A DNA stretch of 64,000 nt, taken from Bacteroidota bacterium (lineage in GTDB: Bacteria > Bacteroidota > Bacteroidia > Sphingobacteriales > Sphingobacteriaceae). Both the position numbers and the translations under genes were made by a program. The stretch covers positions 10,178-74,177 of the forward strand of contig JABDEQ010000001.1 of the NCBI GenBank assembly GCA_013286985.1. The letters run 5' to 3'. Within the stretch, counting starts at the first letter, position 1. Each line of letters opens with the position of its first letter. The notes under the pieces are model-generated. The model did not search any database. It had not been told where the DNA came from and saw only the letters and a list, made by a program, of their open reading frames with translations. Below, in pieces: positions 16,468 through 25,990 of the stretch.

Positions 16468-18408
16468 TTACGCCTTACGGCGTATTACCAGTTTTTTATT
16501 TTGCGCTTTAATAACGGCGTCAAGATATTGCTGCAACTCGGTATATTTTGCAGCCGGAATAACGTGATTCGTTAAATTAAATTTTGCTATACTGGTTACC
16601 TGATTTTTGGCAGCATCATAGGTGTAAGTTACCTCATAATTGCCGTAGGTGAACTTTAAGGTCTGATTGGTTGGCAATGTTTCTATTTCAAAACCCTGCG
16701 GAAGATCGATAGTGGTAACGCAGGATTTTTGCATAGGGTGTTCAAAATAATAATCACTTTTGCGATTTTCTTCTACCGGAATAGTAAATGCGACCAAATC
16801 AAATACATGTGGCTTATAAAACTGTTTATCACCGGCGGCTATGTCGTAAAACTTATCATATTCTACATCAAACTCCGTTTCCTTTACGCCGTTTTTATCA
16901 TCAATAGGCTTAATATCAAAGTTTATGGGTTGCTTCATATTAAAAGCTCTTTGAAAATAAGTTTTCTGCTCGTCCATTTTTAACGACGAAAGACCAATAT
17001 AATCAAACCTATACTCGCCTGTGCTGAAGATTTTTATCTGAGCTTTTGCCCCACCGTCTGGATCAATCGTTATACGTACATAGCTATTGAATTGATTATC
17101 GCTAGCTGTGCTTGAAGGAGTTTTCACCAATTTACCGCCGTTATTATCAATCAACAAAGCATATCTGTTTTCTGTATGCGGCCCCAATTTCCCAAAAGGC
17201 ATATATTGGCTTGTACACTCAAGCCAGGTAGTGTCACCTTTTAACGGCACGCACAAAATAATGTGATTAAATGGGTCAAAAGGAAAATTGGGCTTAGCCG
17301 ACTCTGCATTTATGCCTTCGTTAATCATAGCATAGCATGAGGGTATATTAACCGCTTTTAATAAGGCTCCCATATAATTTGACAGTGCTTTACAATCGCC
17401 ATATTTTTTTTGATCTACAAAGGTAGCCGGAAACGGCTTCAACCCTCCGATACCCAATTGTACGTTAACGTACCGCATATTTTGCTGCAGATAATTATAC
17501 AGGAATTTTACCTTTTCCTTGTCAGTTTTAATACTGTCGGTCATTTTTCTGATCTCAGCTTCTCTTTCGGGCGTTAGAGAGCAAACATCGGAGTTTAATG
17601 CCAGCTGCCATTTTCCATAATTTTGCCAGCTATCGAACATTCCGGGGATTCCATAAAATTTGAAACTATTTGAGGCAAATTCCACACTAGGCAAAACGCG
17701 CCAGTATTGTGCACCTTCTTCTTTTTTAAATGCCTTTAATCCAAAAACTTGCCATTTATAGGTACATATTCCATTAACGTCGGTTTTTTCTGGTTTTATG
17801 TTAATGTTTTTATTTAATGAACGAAAGCCTTCTTGCGCATTAATTGACAAATTATAGTAAGAATACTGAACAGACTGTTCATCGTCCTGCATATACCAAC
17901 CTCTGAGATCTAACTGACTGGTAATGTCCTCCTCATACTCTTTTTCAATGGTTACCGGATAGGCTGCAATAGTATGTTCTACAGCTAAAAACCGGTCATC
18001 AGAAACCAAAGTCTCGTCGTCGCCCGCGGCGCCATCATACATGTCGCTTTTATGGTATTTTTTTATTAACTCTCCCTTCTCATTGAACACCCGCATTTCA
18101 ATGCTGCTCAAAGAGTTGAACTTCTTGTTATAAGGTAAATCCATCATTGCCTCACGGTCGCCTTTCTCATTAAGTATGGTAACTAGGGTGTGGTACTTAA
18201 CAACTATATCGCCAGGTCCTTTAACAGTTTGTGTAATATCAGAATACCTTACTACCGAATTTGCATTCTCCTTAAGCGAATCGGGAATATTGGCAGCTAT
18301 ATATAATTCTTTGGGCAGATCCTGCGCCTGCGATTTAAAAACGACAGAAAGCAATGCTATTATAAAACATAGCAAGCCATTAAAATATTTTTTGTACATC
18401 ATTTTCAT
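16468..18408 (-). CDS. Exported DUF3857/transglutaminase-core protein, catalytic Cys and His present
   Basis: A 646-aa secreted protein: signal segment (residues ~8-29), DUF3857 beta domain (about 45-230), then a transglutaminase/cysteine-protease-like core. The putative catalytic Cys339 lies in YGDCKAL and His382 in FNHII. The third position, normally Asp, is Glu397 in WLECTSQ. A C-terminal beta domain (PF12970-like) follows. It is the only one of the four paralogues in this cluster with Cys and His intact. Its ATG overlaps the stop of the upstream paralogue (TAATG), so translation is probably coupled. The substrate is unknown; periplasmic protein processing or crosslinking is inference. Confidence 0.85.
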   Translation of the reverse strand: MKMMYKKYFNGLLCFIIALLSVVFKSQAQDLPKELYIAANIPDSLKENANSVVRYSDITQTVKGPGDIVVKYHTLVTILNEKGDREAMMDLPYNKKFNSLSSIEMRVFNEKGELIKKYHKSDMYDGAAGDDETLVSDDRFLAVEHTIAAYPVTIEKEYEEDITSQLDLRGWYMQDDEQSVQYSYYNLSINAQEGFRSLNKNINIKPEKTDVNGICTYKWQVFGLKAFKKEEGAQYWRVLPSVEFASNSFKFYGIPGMFDSWQNYGKWQLALNSDVCSLTPEREAEIRKMTDSIKTDKEKVKFLYNYLQQNMRYVNVQLGIGGLKPFPATFVDQKKYGDCKALSNYMGALLKAVNIPSCYAMINEGINAESAKPNFPFDPFNHIILCVPLKGDTTWLECTSQYMPFGKLGPHTENRYALLIDNNGGKLVKTPSSTASDNQFNSYVRITIDPDGGAKAQIKIFSTGEYRFDYIGLSSLKMDEQKTYFQRAFNMKQPINFDIKPIDDKNGVKETEFDVEYDKFYDIAAGDKQFYKPHVFDLVAFTIPVEENRKSDYYFEHPMQKSCVTTIDLPQGFEIETLPTNQTLKFTYGNYEVTYTYDAAKNQVTSIAKFNLTNHVIPAAKYTELQQYLDAVIKAQNKKLVIRRKA

Positions 18409-20393
18409 TATGATTTCTTTAACACAATTTGTTCATTCATCATCTCTGTCATTTTCTTAAAGAACTCATGAAACTCGGGATAAAACTGTTTTGAATACTC
18501 GGGCACGTTAAAAGCAACGGTATATCTTATCATAATCATGCCGTCCTGCTCAACAACAAGGCGTTTAAAACTAAAGCTTTTATCAGGCATAACCATGGTT
18601 ACATTTTTTGGCAGGGCATCAGCCTTATAACCGGCCGGCATTTTGTACAACCCATTCATTGAATAGCTGCGGCGATAGGCGAAATCAATATCAGTCATCC
18701 GGTTTTCGCTCAGAAACGGGTTGGCCTCAAGTGGTGTAAAAATGTTAGGGGTTAAATAAATGTAATTTTCATCGGTACCCGCAAGGTCCAGGTTAAAGTC
18801 AATTTTCTGTGTAAGCGGCAGCGTGTCAATCTCCATATTATCAAACTTAATAGTTGATATTTTCAGGTTATTATTGCCATTACTCAGGTATTCTATATAT
18901 TTCTTTTCGCCGTCTTTTTTATACTTTTCTACAATATTAATACGACTATAACTGGTATTGCTTAGTTGTGCTGTTCCTTCTACTTTACCGTTGGGTTTAA
19001 TTTCAGCATTTATCATAACAGCTTCCCTTACAGGCAGCTCTTTTTTTATACTGATCATATCATATTTATCTCTCTTTTTATCAATATATAAACCGGTTGA
19101 GTTAAGTAGTTCGGGCGGTGTTTCATTGTACACGTTATATTTTCCTGTGGCATCAAGCACGTAGCTTTTTGCAGTATCTATAGGAACGTAAACAACGGCC
19201 CGGTTAAATTGCATCAATGAGGTGTAATAAGGATCAACCTTTCCGTGCTCACGGGTACTTACTACCATTGGGTATACCTCAACATCTGCCTGTTTAAGTA
19301 AATGATACAAAATAATATTTATTTCGGCCGAATTGCCGGTTTTGTTTTCCCAGGCCCTGTAGGTGCCATCAATTGTATACCAACGGTCCAGACCATTCCA
19401 CTTCATTGTATTTCTAACTTCGTCAAAAATATAGGCAATCTTTTCGTCGTCTGTTTTTAACGACTTCGCTTTGGCAATAATAGCCTCTTCGCCATTTAAC
19501 TTGCGTTTTAGCTGCCCACCGAAATCTTCATCATCAATTAGTTTGCTGCCAACTTTTGCCCAGGTGTCAGAATAGTTTTTTTGAAACCCGCCAATAGGCT
19601 TAATAGAAACTAATTGAAAACGAATAGCCTCAACATTATCGTTAAATGAAGACATGTAAGGCTCGTCCGGCAGTGAGGGAATATTAGCCATACCTCTCAC
19701 TTCAGTTTCCTCGGTATAGGGGTAAGTTTGACTGTCTTCAATAAAGCTTCTCCCATCTTCTTTTTTACTGTCTTTTACCAGGCGCTGCGTAAGATTGGGT
19801 ATGGCCCTGAAATAAAAAATATCAGGAATTGAGGTGCTATATTCACAGTACCGAACCGGAATTTTTTCCTGGAAAACGAGGTCGGGCATATCTGCAAAAC
19901 TGCTGGCATTCCATTTGTATTTGTATTCAATAATACTTCCTGGTTTTACATTAGGCATTGTAAAAGAGATTTCGCTATTTTCTTTATCAATAACCTTGGT
20001 GTAAATCAGTTTTTTATCCAGTTTAGTAATCTCTACTTTACCGTCAGTAAGGTTTATGGTTTCTGCGTCTATCCCGGTAATATACTCCAGGTGATCGCCG
20101 CTATAAAAATCAATTTTCACATCGGCCTCACCATTACCATTTGTATTAAATATTTTAACACGTTTGTGTATTTCCTCGGTTATTGAACCGATATCGGCAC
20201 CAAAATAGAGCGTGCCTTTTTCAAATAACACTTCGGCGTTGGCGTCTTTTTCAAAATCGCATGATTTTAGTTCAAGGTCGGCCTGGTCAATTTTTCCAAA
20301 TGGTTGTACTACCGGAATATTTGGTGTAGGAGCTTGCGCCTTAACAGCACAAGTAGCCACGCATAAAAGCGCAGCAATAATGGTTTTATTCAT
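18408..20393 (-). CDS. Exported DUF3857/transglutaminase-fold protein, catalytic residues lost (paralogue 2)
   Basis: A 661-aa protein with signal peptide MNKTIIAALLCVATCAVKAQ and a near-N-terminal signature VVQPFGKIDQADLELKSCDF shared with the next two paralogues. At the position of the catalytic Cys motif it has TGNSAEIN (Ser355), and the His position is Arg398 in FNRAVV. Only Asp414 (YVLDATGKYN) remains. It should therefore fold like a transglutaminase but not use Cys chemistry. A C-terminal beta domain contains ALPKNVTMVMPDKSFSFKR. A binding or structural role is inference. Confidence 0.83.
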   Translation of the reverse strand: MNKTIIAALLCVATCAVKAQAPTPNIPVVQPFGKIDQADLELKSCDFEKDANAEVLFEKGTLYFGADIGSITEEIHKRVKIFNTNGNGEADVKIDFYSGDHLEYITGIDAETINLTDGKVEITKLDKKLIYTKVIDKENSEISFTMPNVKPGSIIEYKYKWNASSFADMPDLVFQEKIPVRYCEYSTSIPDIFYFRAIPNLTQRLVKDSKKEDGRSFIEDSQTYPYTEETEVRGMANIPSLPDEPYMSSFNDNVEAIRFQLVSIKPIGGFQKNYSDTWAKVGSKLIDDEDFGGQLKRKLNGEEAIIAKAKSLKTDDEKIAYIFDEVRNTMKWNGLDRWYTIDGTYRAWENKTGNSAEINIILYHLLKQADVEVYPMVVSTREHGKVDPYYTSLMQFNRAVVYVPIDTAKSYVLDATGKYNVYNETPPELLNSTGLYIDKKRDKYDMISIKKELPVREAVMINAEIKPNGKVEGTAQLSNTSYSRINIVEKYKKDGEKKYIEYLSNGNNNLKISTIKFDNMEIDTLPLTQKIDFNLDLAGTDENYIYLTPNIFTPLEANPFLSENRMTDIDFAYRRSYSMNGLYKMPAGYKADALPKNVTMVMPDKSFSFKRLVVEQDGMIMIRYTVAFNVPEYSKQFYPEFHEFFKKMTEMMNEQIVLKKS

Positions 20394-20477
20394 TATGAAT
20401 TGGGTTTGGTTGGTTCTAATATATAAAAAAAGCCGAAATAAAATTTCTTTAATGTATACGGCTTGTATAAGGAATGG

Positions 20478-22469
20478 TTAATTTTTTTTTAGTACGATAG
20501 GTTCATTGAGGTACTGAAACATCTTTTTATAGAAATCATGAACACTCAAATATTTATTTGTTGTAAACACAGATTCGTTGCCGTATACCGTATAGTGGAT
20601 CATAATTTGACCGCTCTCTTCGGCTGCAGTTCGTCGGAAAACAATGCTTTTATCAGGCATTACCAATGATACATTTTGTGGCAAAGCATCAACTTTAAAA
20701 CCATCGGGTATTTTAAATCTGCCGATTATATTGTAGCTTGTTAAATAGCCAAAATCAATAGTGGTATTTCTTTTTTCGTTAAGAAAAGGGTTTGTATAAA
20801 AACCGGCAAATAAATTGGGGTCACAATAAATATGTGTATCATCCGACCCCATCGCCGATAGGTCCTGCTGAAAATCAACAACCTCCGAAAGTGGCAAGCT
20901 GTCGATATCTACATTGCTCCGTTTAAGCGAAATTACATTCAGGCTATTATCTCCATTTTTTAAATATTCAACGTACCTGGCTTCCTCAAGCTTTTTAAAA
21001 AGCTCACCCCTGGCAATTTTATTATAACTAAAACTTTCTGTTTGTGTAGTACCTTTTAATTTACCATCAGGTAAAATTTCTGCGTTGGTATAAATCACCA
21101 CCCGTGATGGTGTTTTATTTTTTATACTTACTATATAGCTATCATCAGTTATAAAAGTATACTTAAGACTTGTGGAAAAACTGAATCCGCCTTTTACCAG
21201 TAACCCATTTGTGTTAAGTACATCAAAAGGAATATTGTTAAAAGAATTTAATTTGTGTGTTGCATCAAGTATATAACTCTGGGTATTCTTATTTATTGAA
21301 ACTATAACATCTGTCCTATTAAACGAATTCATTTTAGGATAGCCCAGATTTACCTTACCATTATCGCGTGTGCTTACCAGTAAGGGGTAACAATTAATTT
21401 TGGCTTGTACCAATAGCTTGTAAAGAATTAGATTTATTTCCGTTGAATTACCTGTTTTTGCCTGCCATACCTTTTTCATGTCTTCAACTGTATAAGGTCT
21501 ATCTTTTTCATTCCATTTAAAATTGCTTTTTACCCAATTAAAAATGTAGGCAACCTTTTCATCTTCAGTAGACAACGACTTTGCTTTGTTTATAATCGTA
21601 TCAGCCTTTAAACTTTCTTTTAGGTCATCATCCTGGTCACTTGTAAACTCCTCACCAATTTGCCACCATCTTTTCATCAATGATTTCACCTCGCCATTGT
21701 ATGTATACTTTATACCGCTTAAAAAAAACTCCAACGATTCCAGGTTGTCCTCCCTGCTGGTAGAGTAAGTTTCATCTTTGTATGACGGCACATTTTTAAG
21801 TGCCCATGCATATTTATTGCCAACCGTATCTCCTGGGCTTTTTGTCCATGCCTTTTTCTCGTTTCGTTCCAGATCCTGAAATGTTTTTATGTTCATTTTA
21901 TAATTGTAGTCATTCCGCACCGATGCCGTCAGTTCGCTATATCTTGACGGCAGATCGCACTGAAAATCCCAATCGGGAAATTGGCCTTCACCATCAATAG
22001 TTAACTTGTAAGTATATTCAATGATGGATCCCGGCTTTACTTGCGGAAAGGTGAAGGCTATCTGCCTCATGTTTTTATCAACCGGCTGCTCAAAAATCTG
22101 TGGCTTAGCCACCTTGATGAAGTTTATAACGCCGTTATCAAGATTAATAGTTTGGGCCTGTAAATCACTTATGCTTTGCAAGCCATGACGGCTAAAATAT
22201 GAAAGGGTAATATTAGCTTCATCTTTACCATGAAGATTCAAAATTTTTAATCTCCTATGCCTTATTAAGGTAGTTGAATTGAGACCGGTATTAACGTCAC
22301 CAACATCAAATAGCACCATAGCATTAGCATCTTTTTCAAAATCGCATGAGGTCATTTTCAGGTCGGCAGTATCAATTTTTCCGTAAGGTTGTACAGCTGG
22401 AATAATGGATTGTGCAACAACAAAAAGAGATAATAAACAAAAGAATATTGTAGTAAAAAATCTAGTCAT
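20478..22469 (-). CDS. Exported DUF3857/transglutaminase-fold protein, catalytic residues lost (paralogue 3)
   Basis: A 663-aa paralogue of its neighbours, with signal peptide MTRFFTTIFFCLLSLFVVAQ and the shared AVQPYGKIDTADLKMTSCDF start. The Cys motif is replaced by TGNSTEIN (Ser), and the His motif by FNRTDVIV (Arg). The Asp motif YILDATHKLN is kept. The C-terminal domain has ALPQNVSLVMPDKSIVFRR. Spacing to its neighbours is 84 and 48 bases, so all probably share a transcript. Function is unknown beyond the fold. Confidence 0.83.
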   Translation of the reverse strand: MTRFFTTIFFCLLSLFVVAQSIIPAVQPYGKIDTADLKMTSCDFEKDANAMVLFDVGDVNTGLNSTTLIRHRRLKILNLHGKDEANITLSYFSRHGLQSISDLQAQTINLDNGVINFIKVAKPQIFEQPVDKNMRQIAFTFPQVKPGSIIEYTYKLTIDGEGQFPDWDFQCDLPSRYSELTASVRNDYNYKMNIKTFQDLERNEKKAWTKSPGDTVGNKYAWALKNVPSYKDETYSTSREDNLESLEFFLSGIKYTYNGEVKSLMKRWWQIGEEFTSDQDDDLKESLKADTIINKAKSLSTEDEKVAYIFNWVKSNFKWNEKDRPYTVEDMKKVWQAKTGNSTEINLILYKLLVQAKINCYPLLVSTRDNGKVNLGYPKMNSFNRTDVIVSINKNTQSYILDATHKLNSFNNIPFDVLNTNGLLVKGGFSFSTSLKYTFITDDSYIVSIKNKTPSRVVIYTNAEILPDGKLKGTTQTESFSYNKIARGELFKKLEEARYVEYLKNGDNSLNVISLKRSNVDIDSLPLSEVVDFQQDLSAMGSDDTHIYCDPNLFAGFYTNPFLNEKRNTTIDFGYLTSYNIIGRFKIPDGFKVDALPQNVSLVMPDKSIVFRRTAAEESGQIMIHYTVYGNESVFTTNKYLSVHDFYKKMFQYLNEPIVLKKN

Positions 22470-22517
22470 CGATAAGGATTTAGACCTGGTTTAGAAATAT
22501 TTAAAGTGGAGTGTTGA

Positions 22518-24416
22518 TTACATCTTTTTTAAAACAACCTGTTCATTTAATACCTCATACATTTTTTTATAGAAGTCTTTTATATCGGGATAAACCTCAC
22601 TAAAATAAAGGGATTTTTTATGATCAAGCATGTAACGTATTACTATTGTCCCGTTGTCTTCAGCTACAGTGCGCTTAAAAATGATACTTCTATCGGGCAT
22701 AACAATGGTGACACTTTTGGGCAATGCGTCTATCTTGTATCCATTCGGAATTTTGTATATCCCGTTAACAGAATAATTATCGCGGTATCCGAAATCAATG
22801 TCCGAAAATCTATTTTCACTTAAAAACGGATTGGCGCCCATTGTCATAAACAAATTAGTTTTAAAATAGATATAGCCATCTGTTACTCCGCCCAAATCGA
22901 CATTAAAATTGGCATTTAATGTTAGCGGCAGCGAGTCGACCTCCATATCCTTCAATTTAACCGCCTGTAGTTTTATATTATTATTGCTGTCGCATAAAAA
23001 CTTGATGTACTTTTCTTCTCCATCAGTTTTATATTTTCTTAAAGCATTTATCTTATTGTAAGCATAGCTGGTTCGCTCAAGCGTTCCATTCATTTTACCG
23101 TCTCCGCTGATTGCGGCATTTAAAAAGACTGATTGCGAAACAGGCTCTACACTATCCAAAAAAACAAAGTTATATTCTCCCTTGTCCTCATCTAAACTGA
23201 ACCCATATATATCCAAATAATTGTAAGGTATGGTGTTGTACAGATTGAACTTATCAGTTGCATCCAAAACGTATTTTTTTAGGGTATCAATCGGAATATA
23301 AACCAGCACATTGTCAAAGTGTGCGTCGATTGGTTCATTCGGATCTATTCTTCCCCAGTTTTTATTGCTTACAACTATTGGATAAGCCTTAACGCCCGCC
23401 GCTTTCAACAAATGATAAACGATAATATTAATCTCGGCTGAATTACCTGTTTTTTTATTCCAGGCGCTTACTGTCCCGTCTTTGCTATAGCATCTTGTAA
23501 TTTCATTCCATTGCATACGGTTTTTTACCAGATTAAAAATAAAAGCAGTTTTCTCGTCAACAGTTTTTAATTTTTTTGCCTCATTTATAATTTCATCCTC
23601 CCCCGTTAATGTTCGGTTAAACTGACCACCGAAAGCGGGTAACTTAAGCAACAAATTGGATATGTTTGGCCATGAGTTTGCCAGTTTGCTTAAATGCAAA
23701 TATTCCATTCGCTGCAAATTATCACTTATTGAATTGTTATAAGGTTCCTTTTTAAAAGAAGGCACATTTGCTAAAGCCTTTACCTGTTTGTTGTCGTCTT
23801 GATCGCCAATATTTACTACAAACGGATATCTCACATGCGGCACCACCATAACGCCCCATGAAGAGGGAAAAACGGTTTGAATTTCACTGTACTTTGTAGG
23901 CAAATTGCCTTGAAAATACCAAGCAGAAAAATCACGAATATACAAGCTGTATTGATATTCAATCACCGAACCAGCCTTTACGTTTGGTAAAGAGAAGGTC
24001 AAAATATAATGCCAATTGTTAGTCTTTTCAATATTCGCGTTTTTTTTATCTAATGGCGTAATTGTTACTTTACCATCTTCAAGACTTATTGTTTCTCCTT
24101 TAAAATCGCTGATATCTCCATATTGGGGATAATAGGTATAAGCTACGCGCACGTTAGCTGCTTTTTTTCCAAAGTCATTAAAGATTTTGATGCGTACATG
24201 TCGTTGAAGTAACACGCCACCAGAAGAAACAAGGCTGGCTTTATCGAATAATATTTCGGCATTAGCATCAGGCTCAAAATCGCATGATTTCATTTCCAGA
24301 TCTGCCATATCAACTTTTCCATAAGGTTGTACCGCAGGAATGGTGTGTTGAACGGACTGAGCAACGGCAAAAAGGGATAATGAACAAAAAAAAGCAGTTG
24401 TAAGAAACTTTATCAT
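22518..24416 (-). CDS. Exported DUF3857/transglutaminase-fold protein, catalytic residues lost (paralogue 4)
   Basis: A 632-aa paralogue, first gene of the cluster. I set the start at ATG 24416 because MIKFLTTAFFCSLSLFAVAQ is a signal peptide closely similar to that of paralogue 3; the upstream in-frame ATG would add eight residues before it. The Cys motif is TGNSAEIN (Ser) and the His position is Asn in HFDNVLVY. The Asp motif YVLDATDKFN is retained. It is slightly shorter than its sisters in the DUF3857 part. A -7 box lies about 40 bases upstream. Confidence 0.82.
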   Translation of the reverse strand: MIKFLTTAFFCSLSLFAVAQSVQHTIPAVQPYGKVDMADLEMKSCDFEPDANAEILFDKASLVSSGGVLLQRHVRIKIFNDFGKKAANVRVAYTYYPQYGDISDFKGETISLEDGKVTITPLDKKNANIEKTNNWHYILTFSLPNVKAGSVIEYQYSLYIRDFSAWYFQGNLPTKYSEIQTVFPSSWGVMVVPHVRYPFVVNIGDQDDNKQVKALANVPSFKKEPYNNSISDNLQRMEYLHLSKLANSWPNISNLLLKLPAFGGQFNRTLTGEDEIINEAKKLKTVDEKTAFIFNLVKNRMQWNEITRCYSKDGTVSAWNKKTGNSAEINIIVYHLLKAAGVKAYPIVVSNKNWGRIDPNEPIDAHFDNVLVYIPIDTLKKYVLDATDKFNLYNTIPYNYLDIYGFSLDEDKGEYNFVFLDSVEPVSQSVFLNAAISGDGKMNGTLERTSYAYNKINALRKYKTDGEEKYIKFLCDSNNNIKLQAVKLKDMEVDSLPLTLNANFNVDLGGVTDGYIYFKTNLFMTMGANPFLSENRFSDIDFGYRDNYSVNGIYKIPNGYKIDALPKSVTIVMPDRSIIFKRTVAEDNGTIVIRYMLDHKKSLYFSEVYPDIKDFYKKMYEVLNEQVVLKKM

Positions 24417-24453
24417 TGAGGTTAGGTTTGGTGCGCGCAAATTATAAAAACGA

Positions 24454-24461
24454 CAAAAGTA
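24454..24461 (-). promoter_or_regulatory. -7 box for the DUF3857 cluster
   Basis: The minus strand reads TACTTTTG, matching TAnnTTTG, 37 bases before the ATG at 24416. No clear -33 TTG is seen. Confidence 0.4.
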
Positions 24462-24571
24462 TAAATTTAAATTTTAATCGGATACCTATTGGCCGGATTC
24501 TTTGTCATTGTCCCTGCAATTAATATGCAGCCTGTTAAACCAATTGTTAATCCTATTGTCATACCCATACT

Positions 24572-25951
24572 ATGAATAACAGCAAGCAACTTAAGCATTT
24601 ATGGGCACGTGCAGGTTTTGGAATGCGCTTTGATGATTTGAAAGAGCACGAAAATACCTCAGTTGCTCATGCCGTTAAATACCTACTCAATACTTCCAGC
24701 ACTGATGATGCCATTGCTGTTATTCAACAAAATACCGACTATACCGCCCTTATAAAAGGCGATGCAATGGCCCGTAAAATGTTTTTGCAGCAGCAGAAAC
24801 AGCAGGAAAAAGACTTAAACCTGGCCTGGATAAATAAAATGAGTACAACCAATACGCCATTGGTTGAAAAAATGACCCTCTTTTGGCACAATCACTTTGC
24901 CTGCCGTACATTTAACGCGCAATTTGCTCAACAGCTAAATAATATACAACGTACAAACGCACTTGGCAACTTCCGCACGTTGTTGTTTCAGGTTGCCGAA
25001 ACGCCGGCAATGCTGCAGTTTTTAAATAATCAGCAAAATCAAAAAGGGCATCCTAATGAAAATTTTGCCCGTGAGTTGATGGAACTATTTACCATTGGTC
25101 GCGGAAATTATACTGAGACAGATATAAAAGAATCGGCCCGCTCATTTACCGGCTATGGATTTAACCGCAACGGTGAATTTGTAAACCGTAAGTTTTTTCA
25201 TGACGACGGTGTTAAAACCTTTATGGGTAAAACCGGTAATTTTAACGGGGAAGATATTATGAATATGCTACTGGAAAAAAAAGAGACAGCCTATTTTATA
25301 AGCAACAAACTATATAAATACCTGGTGAATGAAACACCCGACCCGATGCATGTAAATGCCATGGCCGATGTTTTTTATAAAGCCGACTATGAAATAAAGC
25401 CCTTGCTGGAATATGTTTTTGCAGCCGATTGGTTTTATGATGATAAAAATACGGGCAATTTAATTAAATCGCCAGTGGAGTTGATTGTGGGGTTAAACAG
25501 GCAGTTTTATATTTCTTATCAGCGGCCCGAAGTTTTACTGCAATTTCAGCGGGTACTTGGGCAGGTATTGTTTTATCCGCCTAACGTTGCGGGCTGGCCC
25601 GGAGGCAAAAAGTGGATTGATAGTTCATCGTTAATGTACCGGCTTAAAATGCCCTCCATTTTGCTGGATGGCGGCCTGATTGATTTTACCGGCAAAGCCG
25701 ATCCGGAAGACGAAGCCTACATTGCCACTGTACGCAATCAGCAGCAAATAGTAAATACAAAAGTACAGACAACGCCAGATTGGGATAGGTTTTTGCAGAA
25801 CATCCCAAAAAAAGCCGACAAGGCAACAATTGTTCAATTTATGCTTGAGCCCAGAGTGAGCAATTTATTAATGAATAATTTTGAAAAAGCCGCTGATATA
25901 AAGGCAATGGTTATTGAACTGGTTTCAACACCCGAATACCAGCTTTGTTGA
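24572..25951 (+). CDS. DUF1800 family protein (copy 1)
   Basis: A 459-aa DUF1800 protein (PF08811): it opens LKHLWARAGFGMRFDDL, then MTLFWHNHFACR near 104, NENFARELMELFTIGRG near 162, and PPNVAGWPGGKKWIDSSSLM near 339. No export signal is evident, although partners in this family are exported. The second copy downstream is a close paralogue throughout. DUF1800 genes are almost always followed by a DUF1501 gene, as here. The function is unknown; the conserved His/Glu/Asp residues suggest metal or hydrolase chemistry, but that is speculation. Confidence 0.9.
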   Translation: MNNSKQLKHLWARAGFGMRFDDLKEHENTSVAHAVKYLLNTSSTDDAIAVIQQNTDYTALIKGDAMARKMFLQQQKQQEKDLNLAWINKMSTTNTPLVEKMTLFWHNHFACRTFNAQFAQQLNNIQRTNALGNFRTLLFQVAETPAMLQFLNNQQNQKGHPNENFARELMELFTIGRGNYTETDIKESARSFTGYGFNRNGEFVNRKFFHDDGVKTFMGKTGNFNGEDIMNMLLEKKETAYFISNKLYKYLVNETPDPMHVNAMADVFYKADYEIKPLLEYVFAADWFYDDKNTGNLIKSPVELIVGLNRQFYISYQRPEVLLQFQRVLGQVLFYPPNVAGWPGGKKWIDSSSLMYRLKMPSILLDGGLIDFTGKADPEDEAYIATVRNQQQIVNTKVQTTPDWDRFLQNIPKKADKATIVQFMLEPRVSNLLMNNFEKAADIKAMVIELVSTPEYQLC

Positions 25952-25990
25952 AATGCTAAACAATTATTAATTGGGTTTTAAAAACAAAAA

